DNA of 64,000 nucleotides. Origin: Hippasteria phrygiana. Lineage: Eukaryota; Echinodermata; Asteroidea; Valvatida; Goniasteridae. Of this stretch, positions 41,923 to 54,394 are shown in pieces. The position numbers and the translations under genes were made by a program. The notes beneath the pieces are model-generated. The model saw only the letters and a program-made list of their open reading frames with translations. It did no database searches and was not told where the DNA came from. The stretch covers positions 2,480,001 through 2,544,000 of the forward strand of contig JAZGUH010000185.1 in assembly GCA_037893225.1 (NCBI GenBank). Direction: 5' to 3'. Each line of letters opens with the position of its first letter. Within the stretch, counting starts at the first letter, position 1.

Positions 41923-44900
41923 CTTGAACTACATGTGACCCAACCAACAAAATGAGTCACAGGTCGCCAGATTTACTTTTGAGTTACAGGCCCTTAAACA
42001 TGACTTATACTGTGGAAATCAATAGTAACTGTCAAGGTTTTCACCCACATAATGTCCATATCTATCAGGATGTAAAAAATGAGTGATATATCAAAATGAA
42101 GAGCCAAGTATACTCTATCCAATGCCAGTAAAAAAAAACTAACAAGTATTCCTATTTTGTAGGATACGGCCACAATTGCGTAGAATAATTTCTTTTAGTC
42201 ACTGTTTTGTGATCTGGTTAACCACAATATTTTTCCTGTTCGAATATGCATGACTAGTGATGATTTTCTTGCCTTGTATTTTTATACCTCACACAATGTA
42301 CAAAATGTGTCTTTTAAAACTTTAGACAGACAAGTGTTAAATCTGAGTTTGGTTTTGTTAAAAGCACTGTAAAAAAATATTATTTATGTTTGCTAAAACA
42401 ATTGGTGTTGTCATGTTATTTGTTTACAGAATGCCATGATAAACACAGTAATACTATATTAACCAAAGCGAGTTGTTTAATGGTAAAAATAAAACCTTTG
42501 TGATGGAAATAAAAATGAACAGTGTGACTTGTGTGATTCATTGAAGAAGTCTGCACAGGGCTAGCACCCAGCAGCTTTTTTGTGGGAAATCTTTTTTGTA
42601 TAGGCTATTATTGTCTCTTTCCCAATCTGACCACCCCCCCCCCCCCCCAGCCCCTTCCTGAAAGAAAATCTCCCTCCCCTCTTTTGTTACATGTTTGAAA
42701 ATGTGTTTTGCGTTGACATGACCACTAATTATTATTTATTTCTGGCATAAAGGCAAAGATTCTTCATTGAAGGTATAACTTTGTATCCTTTTTTTTTTTT
42801 ATTAGTTTCGATCGAAAGGTTTGCTGTTTAAAAGATGATCCTGCCACTCCGGTCCTCGTGTGAAATATTTTTGTCTTAAATGTAACTAGTAAAAAGGTGC
42901 GAGGGACATCGATACTGCAGAATAATTATTACGGCAACGTCGTCTGGTCAAAGTAAATAGCGCCCTCTGTTGGTCGCACAAAATAGGAGATCGTGAGTTT
43001 CGCGCTGTTATGAATTAATACAATAATAGTATTTTACTCTTCCAGTTTTTCTCTAGTAAAATTTATTCAAAACAAAAAAATAAAGCGTCCGTTGCTATGT
43101 TTCAACAAACAATTGCGTTACTGAAGCAGCTGTTGGTATGTATGTAGGTTCTGAAGATTGTAGAGTCGATGCTTTAACTTAAAGTCAGTTAACTCTGTCC
43201 TTGCTCAATCAGTCAATGACCGGGCTCTATGTGATTTATCATGGATGGTCTGCATGGTGATAAACGTCTGCCCCCGGCAATAATGGTGAGTTTTATCATT
43301 CCGAGTTCATGGTTTTATAATTTCACCTCAACTGTTAACTGACAACTGTAGGCTAGGCTATACCATGATAGCTTGAAAATTCTAGCTCTAGACTCATGAC
43401 ATTTAGCGAATCTCACAAGTCACATTCATAGACCTTATCGCAAATACCGCCTGGATGAGACGTCACAATGGAATACTAGGGACGTGGGAAAGAAACGCGC
43501 ACCAAAATCGCTCCCATTTCCTTCCCACAACCCCTTGTGACCATTGTGACGTCTCGACCAGGCGGTATTTGCGATATGGTCTATGACCCTAGTATTTTTA
43601 TACTCTCTGAGAGACCATAGTACCATGGAGGAACCTTCCTCCATGATAGTACTAACTAGTAGTAGTACTAGTAGGCCCCCTACCCTAGTAGTAGGCATGT
43701 CAGGCCAAAATTGTAAACAGATAACACATCTATTTTTATGACATTTTTGAACAGTTCTCATCAAAAGAAGAAAAAAACTTTTTGAATCATGGAAATCGGA
43801 CAAGCGGTTCTTGAGATAGATTAATTTTAACGTTGAAAAATTGACGCATATTTCAGATTCAAATTCGATAACTTCAGATTTGTAATAAAAAGCCATTTTT
43901 GAGCCTTTCTAAAGAAAAAATAAGGCATAAGATAGGCATAATGCATTTTTATTTAAGAAATATAGTGTCATTTCTTCACATAAATTGGTTTACAAATGTT
44001 GTTAAACTTTTTAATTAAAAAATATTTAATGATGAAAATGGTCCATTGTCCATTATGTTCTTTGGTGTATGCATGGTCCGGTGAAAAAAGACTAAGTCCC
44101 CTTAATTAAATATTCATTCTGCTGTATTTTCCATGTGAAAGGCCCTTAGTCAATGAAACCTTGGCAGTAATTAAAATGTACACTGGAAAAGAAAGTAATT
44201 GTCAATTTGGTAAACAAAATAAATTAAATGACTAATTAAACAATAAAACATAATTTCAGCTCATTAATATTCATGAGGCTCATTAATTATGCATGAGGCG
44301 AGACAAAAAGTCCACGTTTCTCATTCATCCGAGCAGTAAACAAACTTTATTGGGGTATTTTTAGGTGCTGAATCCAATTCTGAGGTTATATTTGCAATTA
44401 AATGCACCAAAAGTGAACTTTTTAGCTAAAGACAATACAAATTTGGTTGAAAATTCTGAAAAAATGACGTAGTATCTTCCTAAAATTTGCAAAGCTTTCA
44501 AATTATAGCATCAATTAAAACAGTAGCAATAAACAGCCAAAACAAAATCTTGTTACAAAAGGACCCCACAAAAGTGAAATTAAAATGCTGTTAATATAAT
44601 GGCGATTCAGCAAACAATCCTGTAAATCTTTTAAAACAATCAGTTACTTTTGTCAGTAAAAAAAAAAAATCCGAAAAAAAATCCGAAAAAAAATTCAATC
44701 AACAGAAGTAACAGTGATAATTGGAAGAGCCAAAATGAGTGACAGCACTCCTACACTACACATATATCGGCTCTTACAATGACTACCATTACGCCCTCTA
44801 TTTTAATCTGTATTGTCGGCCATTGTGTCCGGTGAGCTTGCGTGCGTGTACGTACACGATCCATCACCGCGCGCGCGCAACCCGCGAAGTGTTCCTTATT

Positions 44901-45698
44901 AGCTTTCATTCATTGGGGGATTGGCTCATTTAGCGATGATGGTATCAAAAATAGCAAGTAATTTTGGCAGTTATATGAGTAAGAAACATTGGAAAAACCA
45001 ATTTTAGGCTCGTTTATTGAAAAAACAGAATTAATTAACGTCAAAACTGTGTCTGAAGAATGAAACTTACAATTAGCAGACGATAACCCCCCAAGACCTC
45101 CAAAACGACATCGGATTTAATGCGCATGCGTCCTAAGCTTTCCATTGATACCAAATTTGTTGCCAATTGGTGGCGCCATCACAACTTTTTATTGAGTTTT
45201 GTGAGAAGGAGTGCACTCCGCCATTTTGCGACAATCGGAAGTTGCGCATCGCTTCGCGAAGTATTACAACTTAATTAAAGTACTTCCAATGAAGGTACAT
45301 TCCTAAAACCTCGGGAAATTGTTGAATAAGTAGTTTTCTAACAAGTTTGGTAATATCAGCCCCAAAAATTAATATTTTGCGTTAGAAAAGTGAGCTTTTA
45401 CTAGCCGTTTTGTTTCGCATACCGGACATTATCGGAAATGAATCACGATGCGCTTGACATGCCTACTAGTAGTAGGCCTAGGCCTAAAACTAAAGTCTCT
45501 TAGTCTTAGCATAACGTTAGTACTAGAGCAAGGAACAAATTCCTCTTGCTCTAGACTGTCTATGGTCTTATAGAGCTGGAATTTTCAAGCTAGGCTATAC
45601 GGTATAACACAATCTAACAAAACTTCTTATTTTTATAGCAGCCATGTCAGTGTGTTGCGATGATAACATTTCCTATTCTGGTTACACGTTAAATTAAA
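41923..45698. other. intergenic MAEL-TMEM218, no gene seen
   Basis: Holds a C15 tract at 42635 and the MITE at 43426. Short frames (up to 153 codons at 43435-43896, minus) run through MITE sequence and are not convincing. Flanking 44100-45500 is very A+T-rich. Confidence 0.5.
43426..43585. mobile_element. 160-bp MITE with ~45-bp inverted ends
   Basis: TCATAGACCTTATCGCAAAT to ATTTGCGATATGGTCTATGA. The arms also share gagacgtcacaatgg in inverse. One copy only in this window. Confidence 0.7.
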
Positions 45699-45704
45699 AA
45701 TTTA

Positions 45705-46298
45705 GGGTGATTGTGTAGTGTAGGGCCCTGTTCCTAAATGAACAAAAATCCACTTTTAGGTTATTGGAATTGCAAAACTAGTTAGGGGCCTAGTGACATT
45801 ACAAACCAACAGGTATGCCATAGATAAAGGGCAGGGTTTTAGTTTTTGAGGAAAATTTTGGGGTAAAGCGGCGATGAAGACGACAAAATGCAATGCGAAA
45901 ATAAGGATGGCGATCACCGTGACGAAACACGCAAAACCGCGTTGATTCGCATGGCAACTGCCGTAAAGCACGTCAGAAAATTGCATTTTCTACCGCAATA
46001 AACTGTTCAAAATTACAACAACAAAATGTCAAAAGAATTAAGAATGGTGACCATCACTACTGAGCAGGTAAGTTCTGAAATAAAGGTAAGTAAATACTTA
46101 TGTTATCCATTTGGAGTTTGAGTTTCTTCCCCCTATTTTAAAATAAAATGGACCAAACTTCCCTTATCCGGTCGAATACTCCCTCTTTTACCCTAAGTCT
46201 GCTTTAGGTTTAAAAAAAGTCATTTTGGAATGAGAAAAAATACCCTTGACTCTATTTTAATCAAAACTAAATAGGGGCCCTACACTACACAATCGCCC
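45705..46298. mobile_element. 594-bp inverted-repeat element, AATTTA flanks
   Basis: Ends GGGTGATTGTGTAGTGTAGG and the inverse CCTACACTACACAATCGCCC. AATTTA occurs directly outside at 45699-45704 and 46299-46304, a possible 6-bp target duplication. It contains the candidate TMEM218 leader exon. Confidence 0.65.
45950..46070 (+). promoter_or_regulatory. possible TMEM218 leader exon and X-box-like motif
   Basis: A short open frame MSKELRMVTITTEQ ends in a consensus donor (CAG|gtaagt) at about 46068. If spliced to the acceptor near 47179 it would read a dozen more codons and stop before the TMEM218 ATG, as an upstream ORF would. About 80 bp before that ATG the minus strand reads GTTGCCATGCGAATC, close to an RFX X-box (GTTGCCATGGCAAC), the element that typically controls ciliary genes; the right half-site is poor. 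The whole segment lies inside a 594-bp inverted-repeat element, so this may be coincidence. Confidence 0.25.
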
Positions 46299-46978
46299 AA
46301 TTTATAGCCCCCCAAAATTAGGTTCCATACAGTAAAATATCCTTAAAATTGTGTTACACAAGTTTCGCTGACCTGCAAAGTGTCTGTTTGGATGATTTTC
46401 ATGCTCAATGTCCCAGGGAATCACCAATCTTCATCCAGTTAGGCCTATGTGCTTAGTAGATTTTATACATTTTATAGCTCTGCAACCACTGCAGATATTC
46501 TAATTCTGTTCGCACTATTGAGTTTCTCTCACTGAGACCTTTAAAATTATGTGCATGTATAGTTTGCCTATCTTTAAAAAAAAAAAGTAAAATGGGGTGA
46601 CATTGCTACCTACCTGTAGTTTTGCTCATTTTAGGATTTAATTTTCAAAATTTAAAAGAAATTGAAAATACGTTTTGTGTATTAGGACGCCATTCTTTGC
46701 TCAAGAGGCATTAAAGATCGAGCCGCAGTGAAAATTTGTGTACAACTACATTGTACAAACCAATGTGTGTTTTCACCGCGATAACCGGATGTCACTCAAA
46801 AAATTGTCCTCCATTTCCACCTTTTAAATTCTGAAAATTAAATCACGAAATGAGCAAAACTGCAAGTAGGTTTACTGTGTTACTGAAACTTTGGAAAGAT
46901 TTTACTTTAATACGCCCTAGGCTTCCTGGTGACTTTCCTGAAGGAAAATAAAGTCCCATGCGCGCAGCCTCGTAGCGA

Positions 46979-47165
46979 CGGTGAAACTTACCCTGCTGGG
47001 GTCTGTAGGTTTGAAAATTGGCATATTTTCTCTGGAATCTGTTGAAGAATTATCCTCTATTTAGATGCAAAAGGAAAACCGTAATGGTGATAGGGTTGGC
47101 AATTCTAAATGTCGCCAATCTACCACCTCTGATCATAACCTTTTACCGAGAGTGGCTTTTTTTTT
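46979..47165 (-). repeat. dispersed 'gcccgatacaaggctaaagg' repeat, reverse copy before TMEM218
   Basis: Reverse copy ending only about 80 bp before the TMEM218 ATG. The putative 5' UTR acceptor lies right at its edge. Confidence 0.6.
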
Positions 47166-47244
47166 CTTGCATTTTCAGATTAAATCTGTGCTGCTTCTGC
47201 CCAACCTGTCAAGTCATTGATTTGCGGTGTGATTAACCGTCCTT

Positions 47245-50200
47245 ATGGCTCTCGTGTTTGGTATCGGCGTTGGCTTGTTCACCCTTAGCTTGATATGGTG
47301 TCTGTCTCTACTCCTCTGCATCATTCTGTCACGGGCTGCAGGAAACGCCAAGTAAGTTTTTTGAAAATTCATTCAAAATCACCAAGTGAGTTTAACAATG
47401 TTAAAATGTCATATGTCCCCCCAAAAAAGTCCAGTGCGGACAGGGCTTAAGACGTTTTCCTCTTAGTTACTTTTCCTGAGTCCAGCGGATACTTCTACCG
47501 GGCAACTGCTGCCCAGGAAAACTGACCAGGTAACTTTTCCCGAGACGATAAGTCCAGTGTGGAAAGTGCGATTCGGTAAAAGCGGCTATGGAAAGCGTAC
47601 ATCCGGCCCGACCACGCATGCGCTTTGCATTGTTTCACCGCGGTGCGGTACACGTAGCAAGTTTCCAAATTCCAGTGCGTTGCTCCTCTTTTGGTCGCAA
47701 TCATGGCAGACTTTATTTTTGATAGTCAGAAGTTTGATTGGTGCTAAAGATGAAAAATGAAAGGCACGCGTGATTTGGGTCAATCGCGTCAATGTAGAAA
47801 GGTCATGCAAAGCGCCCTCATGAATCGTTATATTGACAGCTCGGTTACTTCTACCACGGTCGCGGTAACATTTTCCCGTGTCGAAAATCCAAGTGCGGAC
47901 AGTGGTCACATTTGACCATTTTTCATTTTACCATCGTCTCGGTAAAACCTTCCAAAAAGACATGGCTTAACACGTGGGAGGAAAACCCCAAAGAATAATT
48001 CTGGAGAAAACCCACGGAATCAGGTAGGGACTGAAAACCCAATCCACATTTTGGCCCCAGCCTCGATTCGAACCGTGGTCACAATTGGTGGAAGGCGAGG
48101 AAAGGACCACTACACCAACCTGATTCCCCACTCCGTTGCTTCCCAGGTTGTATCGTATTTGTCGGTTTATGACTTCTGACTAGCGCTCACTGTACCGAAG
48201 AAAGACCCACAGGGAAAAATAGCTTTAATAGTTGGTAGAGCACCGGTGTGGTATTCCAAAGGTTGCAGGTTCAAATTCCGCTCCTGCCAGTTTTCTTTGC
48301 CAGTTTGAAACTTCAAAATTAAGTAGTCAGTTTCCCTTGTGATTTGTTTAATATTTTTTTTGGGGGGGGGGAGGGGGGGAAATAAAAAAAATATGAAGAT
48401 AAAGAACCATATTTTGGCCTTACTTTATGTATCACTTAGAAAAACTGAAATGTACTGAAGTTTTAACCACTTGAATACGGATGACGGCCATAGCCGCGGT
48501 TTGGAAAAGACCACCTGGCTGGTTGTCATCTATACACACATTCCTGTGCATACTCAATTCATTCATGTTTCAACTGTATTGTTCTTGCATGGGAGTGTAA
48601 TGAATAGATGGAGCTTTTTCAAACAAAACTTTCATTCACACGAAAGGTGGCTCCAAATGCGATGAATAGGACCATTCTATTCAGTGTGGCGCCTATAAGT
48701 ACACTTGGCTGCAGAGCCTGTTCTTGGCATATCAGCACCCCATCAGTGAAAGTCGGACACACAGGGTTATGTTTTTTTACGGGAGACATCGGGGTGCAGC
48801 GGTGGCTCTGGCAGCCAAGCGAAACGGCCACAATGTGTTTGTGCAGTCAAGCGTAATATACACAATAATCCAACAATGGATTGAAACTGCACAAACAGCC
48901 GGAAATGGCGTCATCCAGCCTGGTGGCACTGTTTTTTTTTGCGGCATAGGACGTCTTCCGTATGCATATAATCCCACTCAAAAATTACTTAACCATTTAA
49001 CTTGTTAATTGTGGAAGCCACTGGACCAGCACTTCAATTACTAGATTCGGCCCAGCAGTGGGTATTTTGAGCCCTGGTTGAAAAGATTTGCATATTCACT
49101 AATGGTCAGAAACCCACTGGAGGATTTTGCAGGATTCAGGCAGTGGTCCCCAGTAACAAACAGTGGAGGATTTTTGAGGATTCAGGTTACATGTAGGAAA
49201 AATTATGCAGGGAGTTAGGACTAAAAAAAATTGTATCCATTGGGGCGTGTGGAGTCCTCCGTAAAAAGGCTTCTTTTTTCCAAGTTGCTTTTACAACCTC
49301 GAATGCATAAAAAGTTGTGCCCTACTGGAACTGAGCTATTATCAGGCTGCAATAATTTGAGATATTTGTCAAGTAATTATTCGATAGCTAAATGTGGGCA
49401 GATTTTTATTTTTTATTTTTTTTCTTGTTCAGAAGTGGTATACATGTATCTTTTGAATTGCGAGGAAAATAGCAGTTTGCTAGAAAAATATCTTCCCCAT
49501 GTCGAATGGGGGCGGGAACCTGTCTGAGACTCAGTCATAATTCCTTTACTGATACATGTTGTGTTTCAGGTTTGGAGGTGTGGCCTTGATAGTTCTGGCT
49601 GGTTTTATCACGGTCATCCTGATAATATACCCCAAAGAAGGTTTGGAACCGGCACCTGTCGACAGCAGGGTAATGTTTGTATGCTTTCCTTGGACATTGT
49701 AATACCCCAAAACCTGCTTAGCGCAACAATATACCCCAAAGAAGGACCGGAACCAGCACTTTTTGACAGCTTATAGGGTAATGTTTGGACATAAATGTAC
49801 AGTACCCCAAAACTTACTCGGGTGCAACAAGTGTGCGATTTTGTGGGATTTTGTTGATCTTAGCTGTGATAAAAAACATTTTTTTTTCTGTTCCAGCTGT
49901 CAGATCTTGTTACACTGTACCGGTTCTGTATATATACGTACGAGGACAAGAGGAGAAAGAAAATACAAAGAAACCTTTCTTGTCCTCGCAAGGCGGTCTT
50001 TTGTTGAAATCGGTCCTCGGAAGTAAAAATACGTGCTTATTAGTCTATGGGGTTGGGTTATATTAAAGGAACAATAGGAAACACAAAGCATTGTCCTCGG
50101 AAGTATTGGGAAAGTACGACTGTGTGAGCAGGCTTCTCATTTTCATAACTGCTGGATTGTGGTTGCGTTGAGTAGGCTGTCTATCTAAAGCAACGTAGGG

Positions 50201-52364
50201 ACTTGGGAGGGGTGAATCCAGGGTGAGGTTGGAGGTCAAAATTGAACCTCCCCGCCCCTCTACTCTGAGTTTTTTTGGTGATGTCTCACACCAGGGATTT
50301 TTTTTAATTTTAGGGGTGGGAGGTGAGTTGCTCTCAACGACGGTGGAAGTTATTCCACCTGCATCTATAGGTCTGAACATTTGGTGAATTTCTCTTGAAT
50401 CTGAATAATTATCCTCTATTTGTGACCCGCTCTGGAAAAAGGTATATTATGTCGCAAAATATGAAAAATGAGTTCCATGCATGTTTGGAAAGCCCGCAAT
50501 GTAAGCTTTCATTTGGTACATGACAGAGCTCCAAAGCCCTTTCCGTTCTGGAGATATCGCGTTTTTGCATATTAATTAGTTCTATGGAGTTCAAATGACA
50601 CAACAGAGAAAACAGGCTTTGAAATAGCTAGTTCTAATAAAATGCAATAGAACAAAGCACTCTAAAAAGGTTATTTGTTCAATTTATTCACTGAAATCAA
50701 CATTGTTGTGCACCAAACCTGAAACTTTAGATATTTAAGATGTCATTAAAGACAAAAACAAAAAATATATTTTGATGAAAATGTTTACCCTCTCAACGTT
50801 GAAAGGGCCATTACACGTAAATGCATAGCGCGACTTATATCACCTTTTTCTGAAGCGGGTCACATTTAGATCTGGGCCAGGAAACCATTTGGGTGGTAAG
50901 GTTGGCAATTCAAAATGTCGCTAACCAAAATGTCGACAACCCTATGAGTGGCTTCAATTTTTTATTAAATCGGGGTGGTTGAACAAGTGATCACTAAACC
51001 GTTTTTTGTTCCCCCCCCCAAGAACCGTTTCTATTAAATTACACAAACGACTTTGTGTGGGGCTGTGCTGTACACCACATTTATTTTCCAGATTGTTGAG
51101 ACCAAGGTTTTTATTAATTGAACATTGCATTTGCCTTTGAGGAAGAACTGCTTAAAGCGTGAAACGTTAGGCCAGCTAATTTTGATTTGTATATTTCAGG
51201 TCAATCCAGTCAGTTAGCAGTAGTTATATTCATTTTCATTCGTCAAGGGCATGAAACTAAACAAAGCAGATTTTATTCATTCAAAAATTAAAATCTGAGA
51301 TTCATAATACAAATTTAAAGGTAGTATAAATACATCATTTGCTTTTGCTGTAATTTTCGGAAATAAATGGATTTGGGGGTTAGCAATTTAGAGCGTGGTA
51401 GCAAATAATGTAAACACTGACCTGTTTAAAGTTTTGTGTGCATAGATGCTGGGAAAACGGAGAGAAACAAATTCTGTTTTAGTAGTCTGGTTCCCTGACC
51501 ATACCTCAGACAAAACTGAGCAATTTATAGACGTCAGGGAATTATCAGGTCGGGGAACTAGACAATTTCCAACAATTGCCGGCCGACAATCGTTGGAAAA
51601 TGATATAAATTTCCACTTTTCTTGAAAACGACAGCACACCAGGTGCCATGATTTCACAGGATGCTTGAGACTGCTATTTACGTACAGTCTAGTACGGTAT
51701 TTCATAATAATTCAGTAGTTTTGTTTTTTGGTGTTATACTACCTTTAACCCTAACTGTCCCAAATCCGCCAAAATCCATCCCCCCCAAATTGTTGGATTT
51801 TAGCGGACTTGGTCCTAAAGGCCTGGTATGAAAAATTATTGATGGATTATGTCCAGGAGGCCTGAAGCAGTGCCGGTGCAATTGATGAAATTTGCCTAGG
51901 ATCCAGTAGTAGTGTTGTCATATAAGGCAAGTGTACTAAAAGTCCATCAACATCAACCAACACTTCAGTGGTGGTTCCATTAGCCCATGTATAAAAAGAA
52001 AATCGACTGATGGATTTTGGCGGATTTGGTCCAGTACCCCGCAGAGGCAGTAGGGAGTTGGGGTTAAGATTTTTTTGAGGGAAAAGTCACCAGTCCACTA
52101 GTCTAGTTTGTTCTTGCGAGTCTGCTGGACCAATACTTAAACTTACTGTACTCAAATTTGGAGCCCTGATATATGCTGTTGGTCAGTGTTTACCCTTAAT
52201 GGCTTGCATGATTTGTGTTGCAGATAACCGATGGAATGTTCTGGACGAGAGTCGTCATCCTGACGGTCATCAGCATATTCTCGCTTCTCTGCTTTGTCTT
52301 CATGTTCATATTCCATTGGACAGAACCCATCTATGCCAAGCCAATCAAAAGCAAGAGATTCTGA
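47245..52364 (+). CDS. TMEM218: transmembrane protein 218, three exons, complete
   Basis: Exons 47245-47351, 49570-49669 and 52224-52364 (intron phases 2 and 0; donors gtaagt and gtaatg) join to 115 codons plus TGA, the same length as the human protein. TMEM218 is a small membrane protein of the ciliary transition zone linked to the MKS module, and human variants cause Joubert/Meckel-type ciliopathy. Three hydrophobic segments are visible: residues ~4-30 (VFGIGVGLFTLSLIWCLSLL...), ~37-57 (FGGVALIVLAGFITVILIIY) and ~76-100 (RVVILTVISIFSLLCFVFMF). The family hallmarks LSRAAGNAKF after segment 1 and TEPIYAKPIKS at the C terminus are both present. The ATG is preceded by an AG acceptor at ~47179, so at least one noncoding 5' exon is likely. 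Intron 2 holds an interrupted dispersed repeat and a 434-bp inverted-repeat element. Confidence 0.93.
47415..47972. mobile_element. inverse copy of the AAGCCnTGTC element in TMEM218 intron 1
   Basis: Begins gtccagtgcggacagggctt and ends ggtaaaaccttccaaaaaga, catggcttaa. The middle matches 21.7-22.2 kb in reverse, including gcgctttgcatgacc-like sequence. Confidence 0.65.
47975..48135 (-). mobile_element. second tRNA-derived SINE type, reverse copy
   Basis: The minus strand carries ttggtgtagtggtcctttcc and cacggttcgaatcgaggctg, followed by the gggttttcagtccctacctg tail shared with 28640-28860. Confidence 0.55.
48150..48350 (+). mobile_element. tRNA-headed SINE in TMEM218 intron 1
   Basis: gtttatgacttctgactagcg, atagttggtagagcaccggt, ggttgcaggttcaaattccg, and gctcctgccagttttctttg. 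The head is decayed relative to 38103. It directly follows another SINE type at 47975. Confidence 0.6.
48463..48992. mobile_element. long or composite TTAA-bounded MITE
   Basis: Begins TTAACCACTTGAATACGG and ends ATTACTTAA. At 530 bp it is longer than its relatives. The right 220 bp carry the usual core (ccaacaatggattgaaactg) and the left 300 bp are unrelated. It is either two copies fused or one copy that captured flanking DNA. It lies in TMEM218 intron 1. Confidence 0.55.
50330..50965 (-). repeat. copy of the dispersed 'aggataattcttcaa' repeat, split by an insertion
   Basis: Reverse-orientation copy of a dispersed repeat of about 220 bp also present at 2811-2900 (part), 5312-5545, 17024-17245, 29327-29545 (reverse), 41530-41575 (part) and 46979-47165 (reverse). 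Shared landmarks: ggtgataggtttggcaatt-like, cctctatttagatctgggcc and aggtctgaacattt. It lies in TMEM218 intron 2 and is split at 50422. Confidence 0.7.
50422..50863. mobile_element. 442-bp copy of the GTGACCCGCT element, nested in an older repeat
   Basis: Same ends as the 37 kb copy, flanked by ATTT at 50418-50421 and 50864-50867. The flanks rejoin as 'cctctatttagatctggg', the uninterrupted sequence seen in other copies of the host repeat (for example near 29415). The insertion point is therefore certain. Confidence 0.85.
51315..51748. mobile_element. TTAA-edged 430-bp element, uninterrupted
   Basis: TTAAAGGTAGTATAAATAC to TTATACTACCTTTAA. It gives the empty-site sequence for the 39.7 kb copy. 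It lies in TMEM218 intron 2. Confidence 0.65.
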
Positions 52365-53012
52365 CTGCCTGAACATTCCTGCCTCGGAAATGAAGAGTGT
52401 GGCACTTTTTCCTGGAGCAACGGTTTTCATTACAGCAAGATTTTCCCACAGATCTTCACGTGTAAAAATCTGGATAGATCATTGGCCGTTCAAGTTGATG
52501 ACACCGTCTGCCATCTTTCCACTCCAGGCCATGCACAAATGTACAGTACGTAAACTAGTACAAGTATGACGTAAGCAGGTGCTAGGCTAGTAGGCAGCAA
52601 TGATTTATGGATGCTCCACGAGTGGTAATATGACGGCTGCTGACGACAGTTGTTCGTACAACGCGCAATGGAGATCAGTGGATTTGACTAACATATGCCG
52701 GGAACCCAGACCATAGTGTTTTTCTTTGTGTGTTGACATTACTTTTTATAAATGTACAAATTGTAAATTTTGAGAATAATTTGAGAGTCCATACATGTAC
52801 ATTGTGTATATATTATAGTGTTCAGAATGCAGTCACATGAAATTGCATTTTTGTTGGTTACATATAATACAAAATACAGCAGGTTGTTTCAATCTTACGA
52901 TCTTTCCTGCTTCAAGAGGAATATTCATTTCTACCTCTTGTATCTTTGATTCTTTTTCTTTTTGTGGCTTTGTACCTCAAGTGGCTTTTAGCCTTGCTTG
53001 GGACGAACTTAC

Positions 53013-53018
53013 AATAAA
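53013..53018 (+). terminator. candidate TMEM218 polyadenylation signal
   Basis: AATAAA about 650 bp after the TMEM218 stop, in A/T-rich sequence. A second AATAAA lies near 53115. Either would give a 3' UTR of 0.7-0.8 kb. Confidence 0.4.
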
Positions 53019-53119
53019 TAAAAAAATTCATGAAATTGAAATATGCAAATGAGGATACCTAGCCTTGTCAAATTCTATCTGATTAAAGCAAAGGGCATAA
53101 ACAGACACAGAAATCAATA

Positions 53120-54394
53120 AACTTGATTCACAAATTTAGATTTTTATTTTTGTTATGAATCTAGTATACATATGTACAAGTTATAACCGGTACTGAGCAG
53201 GTGTACGAATGGTTTTAAGCATTGTTCTATACAAATCTATTCTACTAATGAGAATGGGAAATCCTAAAGCAAAACCCTTATGCTACTTGCCCACCAACTG
53301 CGTTAGCTTGCAAATTTTTGTGCCAATTTTTTTTCCGCCAAATTTACGATATACATGTATTGCGCTATTTGCAAATTTTGCAATTTGTCGTGCTTTTTTG
53401 CGAAATGCTGTTGCCCACTGGCGCAACAAGCGCAAGAATTCGCAACAAATCGCAGATTGTGCTGGATTGTGCTGCCTTGCGCTGCATTGCGATGCATTGT
53501 GAAAGATGTCTAGCGCAGCTTGGCTTGCGCAAGCTAACGCAGTTGGTGGGGCAATGTACCTTTAATAGTCTCTTACATCACTACACCCCCCCCCCCCCCC
53601 ACACAATCATGCATGTATTTCTCCCATGTAAAAAAAAAAAACCTGCTTTAACTAACGACACCCAACAAATTGAGCAGGTAAATGTAAACCCTTGAGCGTA
53701 ATGAGGAAATGTTCCCCCAAGATTAATTTTTGTGTAATCATTGTGCAATCAATTTTTAGATTTTTCTTGTTTTTGGTAAACTTTTGTATCATTAAATCTC
53801 CATGTGCAATTAAAAAAAAAAAAGATTTGTGATTTAAAAAAAAAGTGGTTTTTGTTTGGTTTTTTTTCCTCCAAGTACATATATATGTTCTCTGCACATT
53901 TGCAGTACGTGTTGTTTCTTTCACGTCATATTCAGGTTGGATTAACCCTAAACCTCAACTAAAGCTACAAAATACTACTAGTAGTAAACTGTATTAGACA
54001 TACCTCAATGTGCCACAGGGTCACAAATAAATGAATGTCACATCTACGCTACTTATTATACATATCGGCAAAATATACAAGGAATAAACGTTTGTTAATC
54101 AAGGTGTGAGGTGATGACATGCATTGATGATTGCTTCCGTGGATGACTGAATGCAATCACTCAAAGCATAAAATATCTCAACTATGCAAATAATGGAAGA
54201 TTTGTATACAAACAATTTAACTTCAAAATGTAATATTTATACTTTATATACACAGTGCAGTGACAAAATCCATTAAAATTATGTTTCTTTCTATAATTAG
54301 GCCTCAAGTTCAAACAACATGCCGTTCAAATTGACGACAAAATCTAAAATTGTCTTTCGTGTGGATGTTTGGGGATTAATATTTATTAACTGGA
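53120..54394. other. between TMEM218 and the satellite, no gene seen
   Basis: A cluster of ttgcgc/gcgcaa words at 53300-53560 forms loose inverted repeats (ccaccaactgcgttagcttg / caagctaacgcagttggtgg), about 270 bp apart, so another inverted-repeat element is likely. C13 tract at 53587. Confidence 0.55.
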
